A stretch of DNA of 64,000 nucleotides from Sphingobium baderi (GTDB taxonomy: Bacteria; Pseudomonadota; Alphaproteobacteria; Sphingomonadales; Sphingomonadaceae): assembly GCF_001456115.1 (NCBI RefSeq), contig NZ_CP013264.1, positions 2,498,501 through 2,562,500 of the forward strand. Reading direction: 5' to 3'. Positions 7,441 to 16,113 of this stretch are shown here, piece by piece. Position numbers and translations under genes: made by a program. How positions within the stretch are numbered: the stretch's first letter is position 1; every line of letters begins with the position of its first letter. The notes below the pieces were generated by a model. That model was given only the letters and a program-made list of their open reading frames with translations, was not told where the DNA came from and ran no database searches.

Positions 7441-8298
7441 CTAAATGAACGGGCGCCCGCCGGTTACCGGCACAGTCGCGCCAGTAATATAGCTCGCTTC
7501 ATCGGTTGCGAGCATCACATAGGGCGGCGCCAGTTCACGCGGCTGTGCGGCCCGGCCGATCGGCGTATTCTCGCCAAAGCTCTTCACGGCTTCCGGTGGC
7601 ATGGTCGAAGGAATGAGCGGCGTCCATACCGGGCCGGGTGCGACACAGTTCACCCGGATGTTCTTGTCAGCCAGCATCTGCGCAAGGCCCATCGTGAAGT
7701 TCTGTATCGCGCCCTTGGTGGTTGCATAAGCAAGGAGATGGGCATTGGGTTGATCGGCATTGATGGACGTGGTGTTGATGATCACTCCGCCGCCTTCAAG
7801 ATGCGCCGCCGCGGCCTTGGACAGATAGAACATCGCATGGATATTGACGTCGAAGGTCAGTTTCCATTCCTCGTCCGAGATGCTGCCGATGTCCTCGAAG
7901 CTGGCTTGATGGGCGGCATTGTTGATGAGAATGTCGAGGCCGCCAAATTCCTTGATCGCCCTGTCGATAATCGCCCGGCAATGCGCGGCGCTGCTGATGT
8001 CGCCGGGCATGAGCACCGCCTTGCGGCCCGCCTCTTCGACCCATTTCTGTGTCTCGCGAGCGTCCTCGTCCTCTTCGAGGTAGGAGATAAGGATATCCGC
8101 CCCCTCGCGGGCATAAGCGATCGCGATTGCCCGCCCGATGCCACTGTCGCCGCCGGTGATGATTGCGCGCTTGCCGGCGAGCCGGCCGGAGCCGACATAG
8201 CTCTTCTCACCATGATCGGGCCGGGGATTCATCGCCTCCGTCTTCCCGGGCATCGCTTGCTGCTGTTCGGGATAAGGCGGTCGCGGATCGTCCGTCAT
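7441..8298 (-). CDS. Short-chain dehydrogenase/reductase (general-stress SDR, YghA-like)
   Basis: This is a 285-residue classical SDR with a 45-residue N-terminal extension rich in Pro/Gln, typical of the YghA/GsiB-neighbour stress SDRs. It has the TGGDSGIGRAIA cofactor motif near residue 48, NNAAHQ, and a catalytic Ser-Tyr-Lys triad (TTSINAD...YATTKGA). The C-terminus VTGGRPFI is typical. The substrate is unknown; it uses NAD(P)H on carbonyls. It lies 10 bp downstream of the hemerythrin gene and probably shares its EcfG-like promoter. Confidence 0.9.
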   Translation of the reverse strand: MTDDPRPPYPEQQQAMPGKTEAMNPRPDHGEKSYVGSGRLAGKRAIITGGDSGIGRAIAIAYAREGADILISYLEEDEDARETQKWVEEAGRKAVLMPGDISSAAHCRAIIDRAIKEFGGLDILINNAAHQASFEDIGSISDEEWKLTFDVNIHAMFYLSKAAAAHLEGGGVIINTTSINADQPNAHLLAYATTKGAIQNFTMGLAQMLADKNIRVNCVAPGPVWTPLIPSTMPPEAVKSFGENTPIGRAAQPRELAPPYVMLATDEASYITGATVPVTGGRPFI

Positions 8299-8308
8299 GT
8301 CTCGTCCT

Positions 8309-8821
8309 TCAAGCTGCGATGAGATGCACCGCGGCCGGCTTGGCCAGCGGTAGTCCGGCCGATTTCGCTTGTGCCATCAATTCCTTCTTGCGTGCCAGCA
8401 TCTGGTCGCGCAGCGCGACGAGGTCGACATCGGTCTTGCGGCACTGGGCGAACATGCCTTCCGATGGCATCTCTTCCTCATGGACATGGTGTTTGATTTC
8501 TTCGGAAAGCACCTTGACCTTGGCGTCATAGAAATCATCGTCCGGGCTCCCGGCGTCTATGTCATTGACCAAGACCTTGGCGCCGTCATGTTCGACATAG
8601 GCTTCATCGAGCGTCTTGTCTTTGATCTTGCCCCGAAACGCCGGATAGAAAATCTCCTCCTCGATCAGGGTGTGGATTTTCAATTCCGTGCAGATCTCGT
8701 GCGCAAGCTTCTGCTTGCGGCTCGCCGATGTGGCTTTCTCGAACTGTTCGAACAGATTTTCAACCTTGCGGTGATCGGCTTTGAGCAGGGCGATGGCGTC
8801 GGTATAATTTTCGCTGGCCAT
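8309..8821 (-). CDS. Hemerythrin-like HHE domain protein
   Basis: This is a 170-residue protein from the ATG at 8,821, preceded by GGAGA. It shows the HHE cation-binding pattern: H (LLKADHRKVENLFEQFE), H-x3-E (HTLIEEEIFYPA), AYVEHDGAKVLVNDI and HHVHEEE. These ligands make a di-iron four-helix bundle. Such proteins are recurrent members of the alphaproteobacterial general stress regulon, with proposed roles in oxygen, NO or iron stress. First gene of the pair with the SDR. Confidence 0.9.
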   Translation of the reverse strand: MASENYTDAIALLKADHRKVENLFEQFEKATSASRKQKLAHEICTELKIHTLIEEEIFYPAFRGKIKDKTLDEAYVEHDGAKVLVNDIDAGSPDDDFYDAKVKVLSEEIKHHVHEEEMPSEGMFAQCRKTDVDLVALRDQMLARKKELMAQAKSAGLPLAKPAAVHLIAA

Positions 8822-8852
8822 GATTTTTCTCCGCGGAAGTCCCATCCCGGAA

Positions 8853-8877
8853 ATCGGCGGAAGGCCCTGTCCGTTCC
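8853..8877 (-). promoter_or_regulatory. Predicted EcfG-type promoter for hemerythrin-SDR
   Basis: On the minus strand GGAAC (8,877-8,873), a 16-base spacer and CGAT (8,856-8,853) match the alphaproteobacterial EcfG consensus GGAAC-N16/17-CGTT with one mismatch. It is about 30 bases before the hemerythrin start. Confidence 0.5.
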
Positions 8878-8928
8878 CTGCGAACGACTCGCAGTGCGGT
8901 GAAGCGCTTTCTGGCTTCCGATCAACGT

Positions 8929-9411
8929 CTACACCGTCTTGTCATCGTCTTCCTGCCTGGCAGGCCCGTCTTGTGTTCTGGCGATGAAACTGATCTTGCC
9001 ATTGGGTTCCAGTATGGCCCAGGCGACCTCGGCGATCCGGGCGATCCCGGCCAGCCGCATTTCGATCTCAAGTTCGGCGCGGGTGATCCGGTCGCGGCGC
9101 ATATTTGGTGCGATCAGCGCGCCATCCTTGACGAGCACGCGCGGCACGCCTTCCAGTATCCGTTCGGCGCGCGGCGAGAGATAGGTGATCCAGCTCAGGG
9201 TCAGCGCCCAGAAAGCGATGGTGGAAATGGCAAGCGCGGCGCCCGTCATGCTGAGGTCGTTATGGGTGATGCCCTGCTGCACGAGGTCGCCCATTACGAT
9301 CAGCAGCACCAGTTCGAACGGCGTAACCTGACTGAGCTCACGCTTGCCCAGCAGCCGGAGCAGAAAATACATGATGAAGAACATCACGCTGGCGCGCAGG
9401 ATGATATCCAT
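8929..9411 (-). CDS. DUF421 (YetF-like) membrane protein
   Basis: This 160-residue protein has two to three N-terminal membrane segments (about residues 5-20, 30-45 and 55-78) and the conserved FLLRLLGKRELSQVTPFELVLLI signature of DUF421/YetF (split here over residues 16-38). It is followed by a soluble domain containing LVKDGALIAPNMRRDRIT. The molecular role is unknown; members are envelope stress proteins in Bacillus and common in alphaproteobacterial stress islands. Its start shares one base with the preceding stop (TGATG). Confidence 0.87.
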   Translation of the reverse strand: MDIILRASVMFFIMYFLLRLLGKRELSQVTPFELVLLIVMGDLVQQGITHNDLSMTGAALAISTIAFWALTLSWITYLSPRAERILEGVPRVLVKDGALIAPNMRRDRITRAELEIEMRLAGIARIAEVAWAILEPNGKISFIARTQDGPARQEDDDKTV

Positions 9412-9917
9412 CAGGGAAGCACCTTCACGTCGACGGAGACTCCAGTGAGCCTGCGCTCGCCGTCATAGGCGGCGATCTCGCCGCTGGTGCCGGCAAAGAG
9501 CGGAGGATTGATCTGGCCGTCGATCTTGAGACGGACGGTTTCGCCTGGCCGTGCTGGACCGAAAGAGAAGCGATGATAGCCTTGCCTGTGACTCTCCTCT
9601 CCAGCCGCCGGTATCATCGTGTTGATGGTCATCTCCCGCCACAGGCCGTCCGATATGGCGACGACAAGGTCGGTGACCGGCCGGACCGGCGTCACCTCGA
9701 TAATGGTCTCGAAAACCATGCCGCTGCGCAGCCGCTCGGGGGTCTGTACGCGCAGATCGACAGCAGGGGTGCTGGCTTGCCGTATCGATGGCGCCTGGCC
9801 GCCCAAAAGGCCGGTCAGCCCCGCACCCAGCAGCGCCGCCAGCAGAACGAGCGGCCATGGGTTAGCGCGCCGGCTATTGCGTTCATGGTCCTCGGTGATG
9901 CCGTCGGGCGCCTGCAT
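9411..9917 (-). CDS. Hypothetical single-span membrane protein
   Basis: This is a 168-residue protein from the ATG at 9,917. A short cytoplasmic N-terminus with RRANP precedes one membrane helix (PWPLVLLAALLGAGLTGLLG, about residues 22-41). The extracytoplasmic beta-rich domain includes RSGMVFETIIEVTPVRPV and RPGETVRLKIDGQINP, resembling a small immunoglobulin-like fold. No family was recognised. The overlap with the DUF421 start implies a joint function at the membrane. Confidence 0.7.
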   Translation of the reverse strand: MQAPDGITEDHERNSRRANPWPLVLLAALLGAGLTGLLGGQAPSIRQASTPAVDLRVQTPERLRSGMVFETIIEVTPVRPVTDLVVAISDGLWREMTINTMIPAAGEESHRQGYHRFSFGPARPGETVRLKIDGQINPPLFAGTSGEIAAYDGERRLTGVSVDVKVLP

Positions 9918-9930
9918 GGAGCGCGAGCCT

Positions 9931-10515
9931 TCAGGCCGTGCGTGGTGGAGAACCCACCACGGCCGGCAGCATCTTGGCGAGCATGTCAAGTGCCACGCGC
10001 AGACTCTCGATCCTCGTCGCGCCGCGTCCGATATCGCCGAAATGCCGGACGCAATGGCGTGTCTCTACCCCTTGGCCCGCACAGGCGAAATGAACCAGTC
10101 CGGGCTCGTCATCGGGTTCGCCGGGGCCAGCAAAGCCGGTGATCGCGATCGCCAGCCCCGCGTTCGACCGGCGCAACGCGCCTTCCGCCATGGCGCGCGC
10201 GACTGGCTCGCTGACCGCGCCGCAATCGTCGATCAGCTGATGACTGAGGCCCAGCAGATCGCATTTGGCTTCCTTGCTATAGACGACGAATCCGCGATCG
10301 AAGGCATTGCTGGCGCCCTCGATGTCGGTCAGCAGGGACGCGAGCAGTCCGCCGGTGCAACTTTCCGCTGTCGCCAGGCCGATTTCGGCGTCGCTTGCGG
10401 CTTCCAGCAATGCCATCGCCGCCTGGATGATCTCGTCTGGCAAGGCCGGCGACAGAGTGTCGGCATCCACTGCCTGTTTAGCGTTCCGCGGCGATGACAT
10501 CGGCTTTTCCATCAT
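9931..10515 (-). CDS. CinA-family nicotinamide-nucleotide amidohydrolase domain protein
   Basis: This 194-residue stand-alone CinA C-terminal domain has the motif TAESCTGGLLASLLTDIEGAS near residues 45-65, FVVYSKEAK, GAVSEPVARAMAEGAL and AITGFAGPGEP. These build the PncC-type active site that deamidates NMN in pyridine nucleotide salvage. The ATG at 10,515 overlaps the kinase stop (ATGA). Such short CinA paralogues often accompany stress-response kinases; that link is contextual only. Confidence 0.85.
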   Translation of the reverse strand: MMEKPMSSPRNAKQAVDADTLSPALPDEIIQAAMALLEAASDAEIGLATAESCTGGLLASLLTDIEGASNAFDRGFVVYSKEAKCDLLGLSHQLIDDCGAVSEPVARAMAEGALRRSNAGLAIAITGFAGPGEPDDEPGLVHFACAGQGVETRHCVRHFGDIGRGATRIESLRVALDMLAKMLPAVVGSPPRTA

Positions 10516-11513
10516 CGGGCAAGGGTGTCGCGCGGCAGCCCGAGAACGATCTCGAAGGCGCCGTTGTGCCATTGTCTCTCGATCGTTCCTCGCAGGCCCT
10601 TGAGCGTCGCCTCCAACAGGCTGGTGCCAAAGCCGGCATGGGGGTGTTCCGGTTGCTGCCCGCCGGTTTCCCGCCAGTGGATGGACAGTTTTTCAGGATC
10701 GGCGGCAACTTCGACGCTGAGAGTTCCGTCAGGATTTGACAGTCCGCCATATTTGACCGCGTTGGTCGCCAGTTCGTGAAACAGCAGCGCCAGCGATGTC
10801 ATGGCGTGTTGTCCGACCACGGCATCGCAGTCCGTCAGGACGATCCCGTCCTCACCATAAGGCGCGAGAACGGCGGCGAGTATCGCGCCCAATGTCGCGC
10901 AATCGCCTTCGGACTTTTCCTCGCTTTCAAGCACCAGCGTCTGGGCGGCGGCGAGCGACGTAATGCGCCCTGTCAGTTCCTTGATAAATAGCTCGAGATT
11001 ATCGGCGCGGCGGCCGCCGACGCTGACCAGACCCTGGACGATCGTCAGGAGGTTTTTGATCCGATGCCGCATCTCGTTCAACAGCAGCGCCTGTTCACGC
11101 GCATGGCGTAACCGATCGCCGATATCCCGTGCGATGGTGGAGGCGCCGATGATCCTCCCGTCCGCGCTTCGCAGCGGGGATATCGTCACCTCGACATGAA
11201 CCGGCGTCCCATCACGTGTCAGCCGGATCGTCTCAAGCCGGCCGATCCGTTCACCCCGGCGCAGTCGATCAAGGATGCCGGCTTCCTCGTGCAGGCGGTC
11301 TTCCGGGATGATCAGGCCGATCGGCTGGCCGATAGCCTCTTCTTCCCGGAATCCGAACAGGCGCTCGGCGCCCGCATTCCAGCTGGTGATCGTGCCATCG
11401 AGCGTCTTGCTCAGGATCGCGTCGGTGGAGTCATCGACAATCGCCGCCAGCCACGCCGCCGCATCGGCTGCCGAGTCTGGGCTTGTCTCGGAATATAGGC
11501 TCGCCAAAAGCAC
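10512..11513 (-). CDS. PAS-HWE/HisKA_2 sensor histidine kinase
   Basis: This is a 333-residue soluble kinase. The PAS domain spans about 20-140 (SKTLDGTITSWNAGAERLFG, then a PAC-type ISPLRSADGRIIGAS). The phospho-acceptor motif is EMRHRIKNLLTIVQGL with His near residue 148, the HWE/HisKA_2 form. The N-box is FHELATNAVKYGGLS, followed by IHWRETGG and GFGTSLLEATLKGL. HWE kinases of this type commonly feed the PhyR-NepR-EcfG general stress pathway in sphingomonads. No membrane segment is present, so it probably senses a cytosolic ligand or light through PAS. Confidence 0.9.
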   Translation of the reverse strand: MLLASLYSETSPDSAADAAAWLAAIVDDSTDAILSKTLDGTITSWNAGAERLFGFREEEAIGQPIGLIIPEDRLHEEAGILDRLRRGERIGRLETIRLTRDGTPVHVEVTISPLRSADGRIIGASTIARDIGDRLRHAREQALLLNEMRHRIKNLLTIVQGLVSVGGRRADNLELFIKELTGRITSLAAAQTLVLESEEKSEGDCATLGAILAAVLAPYGEDGIVLTDCDAVVGQHAMTSLALLFHELATNAVKYGGLSNPDGTLSVEVAADPEKLSIHWRETGGQQPEHPHAGFGTSLLEATLKGLRGTIERQWHNGAFEIVLGLPRDTLAR

Positions 11514-11698
11514 GTTCCCTCCTTCTTGCGGCGGCGCAGCGAGGGAAGGATGGGTTGCCCGCGCATGAACTTCGCGGCCGACTTTCTACCGTGCGTTGGC
11601 CGTCGGCCAGACGTGCTGAATAACAGACCATGATCCTGCCGACAAATCCGCGCAGATTTGTTTCGATATGATAATTGTCATTCGCGCCCGAGGTTTGA

Positions 11699-11884
11699 TT
11701 ATTCGCGTTCGGCAAGTTTGCGCGCCTGCTCTCCGGCCTCGATCAGGCTTTGGCCCGTGGCTATCGCGGCCTCTGCCGTCATGGTGACGGCAACGCCGCC
11801 CGGGCCTTCGAGAATGACATGGCCATCCTCGGCCGTGGCGATGCCGGGATCGGCAAGGGGCTCGGTCGGCGAATGGCCAGTCAT
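11699..11884 (-). CDS. Small acidic hypothetical protein
   Basis: A 61-residue frame (MTGHSPTEPLADPG...EQARKLAERE) starts with an ATG overlapping the crp-like stop by 4 bp (ATGA). Its composition looks coding (AEDGHVILEGPGGVAVTMTA, then an amphipathic C-terminal helix). No family is recognised. Coupling suggests it works with, or is regulated like, the Crp/Fnr protein. Confidence 0.6.
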   Translation of the reverse strand: MTGHSPTEPLADPGIATAEDGHVILEGPGGVAVTMTAEAAIATGQSLIEAGEQARKLAERE

Positions 11885-12624
11885 GACGAAATTTCCTTGT
11901 TGAGCGCCTGCGGGAGAGGGGCGAGATAGAGATAATCGGGCGAGAAATTGCCGCGCCGCGCGAGAGCCTCGCAATCCTCGATTTCCACCAGCGACGCGCG
12001 CATCTGGCAAAGGCCGGCTTCCCTGAGCTGGCGCAGCACCCGGTTGATATGCACGGTGGTCAGCCCGCAGATCTCGGCGATGTCGGTCTGGGTGAGCGCC
12101 AGCACGAAGCGATGCCCATCCGACAGGCCCACCGCATGAAGCCGGGCATTCATCTCGCACAGGAAATGGGCGACCCGTCCGACCGCATCGAGCCGGCCGA
12201 CCCGAAAGAGCCAGGCGCGGTGCATGGCCGCGTCGATCAATGTCGAGAACCAGAGCTTGCGGGTGAGATCGGGCCGGGGACCGAGGATGTCCTTGAGCGC
12301 CCGGTGAGGGACGAGCGCTACGGTGACGGCCGTGAGCGTGCCGATCGAATGATCGAGTTCGCGCATGGGATAGGCGTGCAGGTCAACGAACTCGCCGGGA
12401 ACATGGATGGAAACCAGCTGTCGCAGGCCTTTTCTGTCTTCGATGAATCGGGACATGATCCCTTCGAGGAGGAAGGTGCTGACGTCGATGTGCTTGCCAG
12501 CCTCGATGATCGTCAGGCGGGGATCGAATGTCCGGACCTCGCTGATCGCGCCCTCCAGCCGTGCCCGCTCCTCCGGCGTCAGTGAAACGCCGCGACGGTT
12601 GGCGAGAAGGCGGTCCATGAACAT
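11881..12624 (-). CDS. Crp/Fnr-family transcriptional regulator
   Basis: This 247-residue protein from the ATG at 12,624 (12,618 also possible) has a cNMP-type sensor domain at about 15-130 (FLLEGIMSRFIEDRKGLRQL, IHVPGEFVDLHAYPM). A helix-turn-helix near residues 170-215 reads LTQTDIAEICGLTTVHINRV and RQLREAGL. No Fe-S cysteines are visible, so it is not an Fnr-type oxygen sensor. It is divergent from the KatE catalase gene and is a candidate regulator of it; no operator was identified. Confidence 0.88.
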   Translation of the reverse strand: MFMDRLLANRRGVSLTPEERARLEGAISEVRTFDPRLTIIEAGKHIDVSTFLLEGIMSRFIEDRKGLRQLVSIHVPGEFVDLHAYPMRELDHSIGTLTAVTVALVPHRALKDILGPRPDLTRKLWFSTLIDAAMHRAWLFRVGRLDAVGRVAHFLCEMNARLHAVGLSDGHRFVLALTQTDIAEICGLTTVHINRVLRQLREAGLCQMRASLVEIEDCEALARRGNFSPDYLYLAPLPQALNKEISS

Positions 12625-12734
12625 CGATCGGTTTACCTGGTTTGGGCTGCTGTGTCCTGAACGGGCGATCCACCTCCTGCGATCCAGCTTCCGCGAAGTT
12701 TCGCTATGATCGTTGTTAATCGCCGCGTCTGACA

Positions 12735-12759
12735 GGAACTCATGTGGCCGGGACGGGTT
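12735..12759 (+). promoter_or_regulatory. Predicted EcfG-type promoter for katE
   Basis: GGAAC at 12,735-12,739 and GGTT at 12,756-12,759 with a 16-base spacer. It lies about 55 bases before the katE start, a normal leader length. Confidence 0.5.
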
Positions 12760-12815
12760 CGGTGCACATGGGCCTGATGCCCGCTCGAAAATCAGCAGAA
12801 AGCGAAGAAAGCACG

Positions 12816-14987
12816 ATGGCGAAGAAACCGACGCGTGCCGCGGCGACCCGCGCGCCTTCCAATTCCAGTCAGGCAGGGGCGGCCGCCGCCTCATCGGTTA
12901 CGGAGATGCCGGTGTTTGACGCCCCGCAGGGTCAAGGCGGCGAAACACGCCAGGTCGCGGGAAACGGGGTTGAAGCGCTGACCACCGCGCAGGGCGTTCC
13001 CGTCGCCGACGATCAGAACAGCCTCAAGCAGGGCGCGCGCGGCCCGACGCTGATGGAAGACTTCCACTTCCGCGAGAAGATTTTCCATTTCGACCATGAG
13101 CGCATTCCCGAGCGTGTCGTGCATGCCCGCGGCTTTGGCGCCCACGGCTTTTTCGAACTGACCGAAAGTCTCGCCGACATCACCCGCGCGGATATCTTCC
13201 AGCGCGTGGGCGAGCGAACCGAGGCGTTTGTACGCTTCTCGACCGTCGCGGGATCGAAGGGATCGTTCGATCTTGCCCGGGATGTGCGCGGTTTTGCGGT
13301 CAAGCTCTACACCAAAGAAGGCAATTGGGACATTGTCGGCAACAATATTCCGGTGTTCTTCATCCAGGATGCCATGAAGTTCCCCGATCTCATCCATGCC
13401 GCCAAGCCCGAACCCGATCGCGGTTTCCCGCAGGCCCAGACCGCGCACGACAATTTCTGGGATTTCATCAGCCTGACGCCCGAATCAATGCACATGGTCA
13501 TGTGGATCATGTCCGACCGGGCGATCCCGCGATCCTTCCGTTTCATGGACGGCTTTGGCGTCCACACTTTTCGTCTTGTCGATGCGGATGGCCGGTCGAC
13601 CTTCGTCAAGTTCCACTGGAAGCCGAAGCGCGGGCTGCAATCGGTGGCGTGGAACGAAGCGGTCAAGATCAACGGCGCCGATCCCGATTTCCACCGCCGC
13701 GACCTCTGGGCCGCGATCAAGGCTGGCGACTTCCCGGAATGGGAACTGGGCCTTCAACTCTTCGATCAGGATTTCGCGGACAGTTTCGATTTCGATGTGC
13801 TCGACGCAACCAAGATCATCCCCGAGGAACTCGTGCCGGTTCGTATCGTGGGAAGGCTGGTGCTCGATCGACGGGTCGACAATTTCTTCGCCGAGACCGA
13901 GCAGGTCGCCTTCTGCACCCAGAATATCGTGCCTGGAATCGACTTCACCAACGATCCATTGCTCCAGGGCCGCAACTTCTCCTATCTCGACACGCAGCTC
14001 AAGCGCCTCGGCTCACCCAATTTCACGCATCTGCCGGTGAATGCGCCGCGCTGCCCCTTCGCGCATTTTCAGCAGGACGGGCACATGGCGATGCGTAATC
14101 CGGCGGGGCGCGCCAATTATGAACCCAATAGCTGGGGCGCGGCGATCGGCGGCCCGCGCGAAGATCCCGAGCGTGGTTTCAAAAGCGTCGCCGCGTCGCC
14201 CGAAGGCGACAAGCTGCGCATCCGCCCCGAAAGCTTTGCCGATCATTATAGCCAGGCAGTGCAATTCTATGTGAGCCAGACGCCGATCGAGCAGAAGCAT
14301 ATCGGCGACGCACTGGTCTTCGAGCTGTCCAAGGTCGAGAGGCCGGACATCCGTTCGCGCATGGTCTCGCATCTGCTCAACATCGATGGGGATCTTGCCG
14401 GGACCGTCGCAAGGGGTCTGGGGCTGGCCGTGCCGAAGCCAGCACAGGCCGCCGTGCAGCCGCGAACCGACCTGCCGCCCTCCGATGCGCTCAGCATCGT
14501 CAAGCGCGGCCCGCAAAGCTTCGCTGGCCGAAAACTGGGGTTGCTGGTGACCGACGGGGCCGATGCAGCTCTGATCCAGGCGGTCCTGGCAGCGGTCGAC
14601 AAGGCGGACGCCATGGTCGAGATCATCGCGCCCCGGATCGGGGGCGCGACGTTGTTCGATGGCAATATCCTCGGCGCGCATCAGAAGATCGATGGCGGAC
14701 CTTCGGTGCTTTACGACGCGGTCGCGATCGTCGCATCGGACGAGGGCGGAAAGATGCTGGGCCGCGACGCTGCCGCCAAGGATTTTCTGACCGACGCCTT
14801 TGCGCACTGCAAGTTCATCGGTCTTGGACCTGGCACCGAAGCTCTGGTCAGCGGGACGGGCCTCGCCGGGGACCTCGACGATGGCTGCTTCGCGCTCAAG
14901 GAGGCGGCCGACGCGACGGCATTCGTCGCGGCGCTCGCGCCTCTTCGCTTCTGGGAACGCGAACCGCTCGTCGACCTCGACGCCTGA
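12816..14987 (+). CDS. katE: Large-subunit monofunctional catalase (HPII type)
   Basis: This 723-residue clade II catalase disproportionates hydrogen peroxide. The start at 12,816 follows GAAGAAAGC; the N-terminus is Ala/Lys-rich. The catalytic core shows [14 protein letters not shown] (active-site His), [14 protein letters not shown] (active-site Asn), and [12 protein letters not shown] with the proximal haem Tyr. The C-terminal domain of about 150 residues ([20 protein letters not shown]) is the flavodoxin/DJ-1-like extension unique to large catalases. Promoter evidence suggests EcfG control, as for other stationary-phase catalases. Confidence 0.97.
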   Translation: MAKKPTRAAATRAPSNSSQAGAAAASSVTEMPVFDAPQGQGGETRQVAGNGVEALTTAQGVPVADDQNSLKQGARGPTLMEDFHFREKIFHFDHERIPERVVHARGFGAHGFFELTESLADITRADIFQRVGERTEAFVRFSTVAGSKGSFDLARDVRGFAVKLYTKEGNWDIVGNNIPVFFIQDAMKFPDLIHAAKPEPDRGFPQAQTAHDNFWDFISLTPESMHMVMWIMSDRAIPRSFRFMDGFGVHTFRLVDADGRSTFVKFHWKPKRGLQSVAWNEAVKINGADPDFHRRDLWAAIKAGDFPEWELGLQLFDQDFADSFDFDVLDATKIIPEELVPVRIVGRLVLDRRVDNFFAETEQVAFCTQNIVPGIDFTNDPLLQGRNFSYLDTQLKRLGSPNFTHLPVNAPRCPFAHFQQDGHMAMRNPAGRANYEPNSWGAAIGGPREDPERGFKSVAASPEGDKLRIRPESFADHYSQAVQFYVSQTPIEQKHIGDALVFELSKVERPDIRSRMVSHLLNIDGDLAGTVARGLGLAVPKPAQAAVQPRTDLPPSDALSIVKRGPQSFAGRKLGLLVTDGADAALIQAVLAAVDKADAMVEIIAPRIGGATLFDGNILGAHQKIDGGPSVLYDAVAIVASDEGGKMLGRDAAAKDFLTDAFAHCKFIGLGPGTEALVSGTGLAGDLDDGCFALKEAADATAFVAALAPLRFWEREPLVDLDA

Positions 14988-15097
14988 GGTTCATGAATGC
15001 TCATCTGACCCGATCTGCCCAAGACGCCGATGGCCCGCAGCCAGAATGCAAAGAGGCATGAGCCGGGGTCAGGCCGTGATGGACCGTGCTCGCCGCC

Positions 15098-15123
15098 GGA
15101 ACGGCATTGGCGACAACACCGTT
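15098..15123 (+). promoter_or_regulatory. Predicted EcfG-type promoter for the DUF3175 operon
   Basis: GGAAC at 15,098-15,102 and CGTT at 15,120-15,123, spacer 17 bases: an exact match to the EcfG consensus. It is about 110 bases before the DUF3175 start, in an otherwise empty 248-base gap after katE. Confidence 0.65.
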
Positions 15124-15235
15124 TTTCAGTTGCGCTCCGAGCTTGAGAATTCGGGCTGGAAGAACAAGCGGCAGGTGGCGGCGGCCGATGTTGCATCGCG
15201 GCATGGCCGAACCGGGCATTGGAAAGGATTAAGCG

Positions 15236-15541
15236 ATGACGAAGAAATGGTCGCAGGACGTCACCGAGCATTCGGACGCGCTCGACCTCGAGGAGGGCGT
15301 GTTCAAGCAGGACGATCCCGCCAGGATCGCCGCCTCGCTCAAGCGCTCGGCCGAACAGAGCAAACGCCGCAAGGGCACGCCGCTGCAATCGGCCATGGGC
15401 ATGCTCAACTTCTACATCAACCGCGCCGGTGACAATCTAGGCAAAGGACAGCGGCAGGTGCTGGAAGCGGCCAAGGACGAGTTGCGCAAGGCGTTCGGCA
15501 AGGAGCCGCATTCCTCTCACAAGGAGAAAGTTCATGGCTAA
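15236..15541 (+). CDS. DUF3175 protein
   Basis: This 101-residue protein matches DUF3175: KWSQDVTEHSDALDLEEGVF, IAASLKRSAEQSKRRK, then SAMGMLNFYINRAGDNL. The family is small, cytoplasmic, highly charged and of unknown function, and it is frequently in stress clusters of soil alphaproteobacteria. A GGATTAAGCG sequence precedes the ATG. The 3' end overlaps the next gene by 8 bp. Confidence 0.85.
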   Translation: MTKKWSQDVTEHSDALDLEEGVFKQDDPARIAASLKRSAEQSKRRKGTPLQSAMGMLNFYINRAGDNLGKGQRQVLEAAKDELRKAFGKEPHSSHKEKVHG

Positions 15542-15800
15542 CCGCAGCAAGACGCGGGACGTGCCGGCCGACATCACCCGCAACGTCAATATCTCCACTG
15601 AAAATCAGCCCAAGGGTGCCGCACGGAATCCGAGCGATACGCTGGATCGGGACGAGATGCCGCGCGGCCCGCTCGGCGACGCGCGGCCGGATTCCGCGAA
15701 AGGCAAGGGCACGACCAAAGGTGGACAGCCGCCGGAGGATGTGGAGAACCGGCCGGGCGTGAGCACGGTCAAGCCCGAGGACTACCCGTCCCAGCAGTAA
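15534..15800 (+). CDS. Small hydrophilic hypothetical protein
   Basis: This 88-residue, Pro/Gly/Asp-rich, probably disordered protein (DTLDRDEMPRGPLGDARPDS, KGTTKGGQPPEDVENRPGV) lacks hydrophobic core segments. A strong AAGGAGAAAG sequence precedes the ATG inside the previous gene, so it is translated from the same mRNA. Its composition resembles desiccation/stress hydrophilins, but no family assignment is claimed. Confidence 0.75.
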   Translation: MANRSKTRDVPADITRNVNISTENQPKGAARNPSDTLDRDEMPRGPLGDARPDSAKGKGTTKGGQPPEDVENRPGVSTVKPEDYPSQQ

Positions 15801-15825
15801 TGCAACGCAGGAAGGAGCATTTCAC

Positions 15826-16092
15826 ATGGCCGATCTTAGCCAGGTCAGGCAGCATATGGAAATCGTCGGCGCCGATGGCGTCCATATCGGCACGGTCGAC
15901 AAGGTCGAGGGTGATCGGATCAAGATGACCAAAGCCGACAACGGGTCGCATGGCGACCACCATCACTATCTCTCGGGCGGCCTCGTCGCTGCCGTCGAGG
16001 GCGATCGGGTGCGCCTTTCGGCCGCGGGATCGGCCGCCGTTCTCCTGGAAGAGGAAGACGGCGGCGAACCCCTGACCGACAGGACGCCGTGA
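15826..16092 (+). CDS. DUF2171 protein
   Basis: This 88-residue protein reads VRQHMEIVGADGVHIGTVDK and GDRIKMTKADNGSHGDHHHY, the DUF2171 pattern: a PRC-barrel-like small beta fold with a His-rich loop. The function is unknown. It has an AGGAAGGAG ribosome-binding site and is the third gene of the DUF3175 stress operon. Confidence 0.87.
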   Translation: MADLSQVRQHMEIVGADGVHIGTVDKVEGDRIKMTKADNGSHGDHHHYLSGGLVAAVEGDRVRLSAAGSAAVLLEEEDGGEPLTDRTP

Positions 16093-16113
16093 CGGGGCCG
16101 GCGCAAGGCCCGG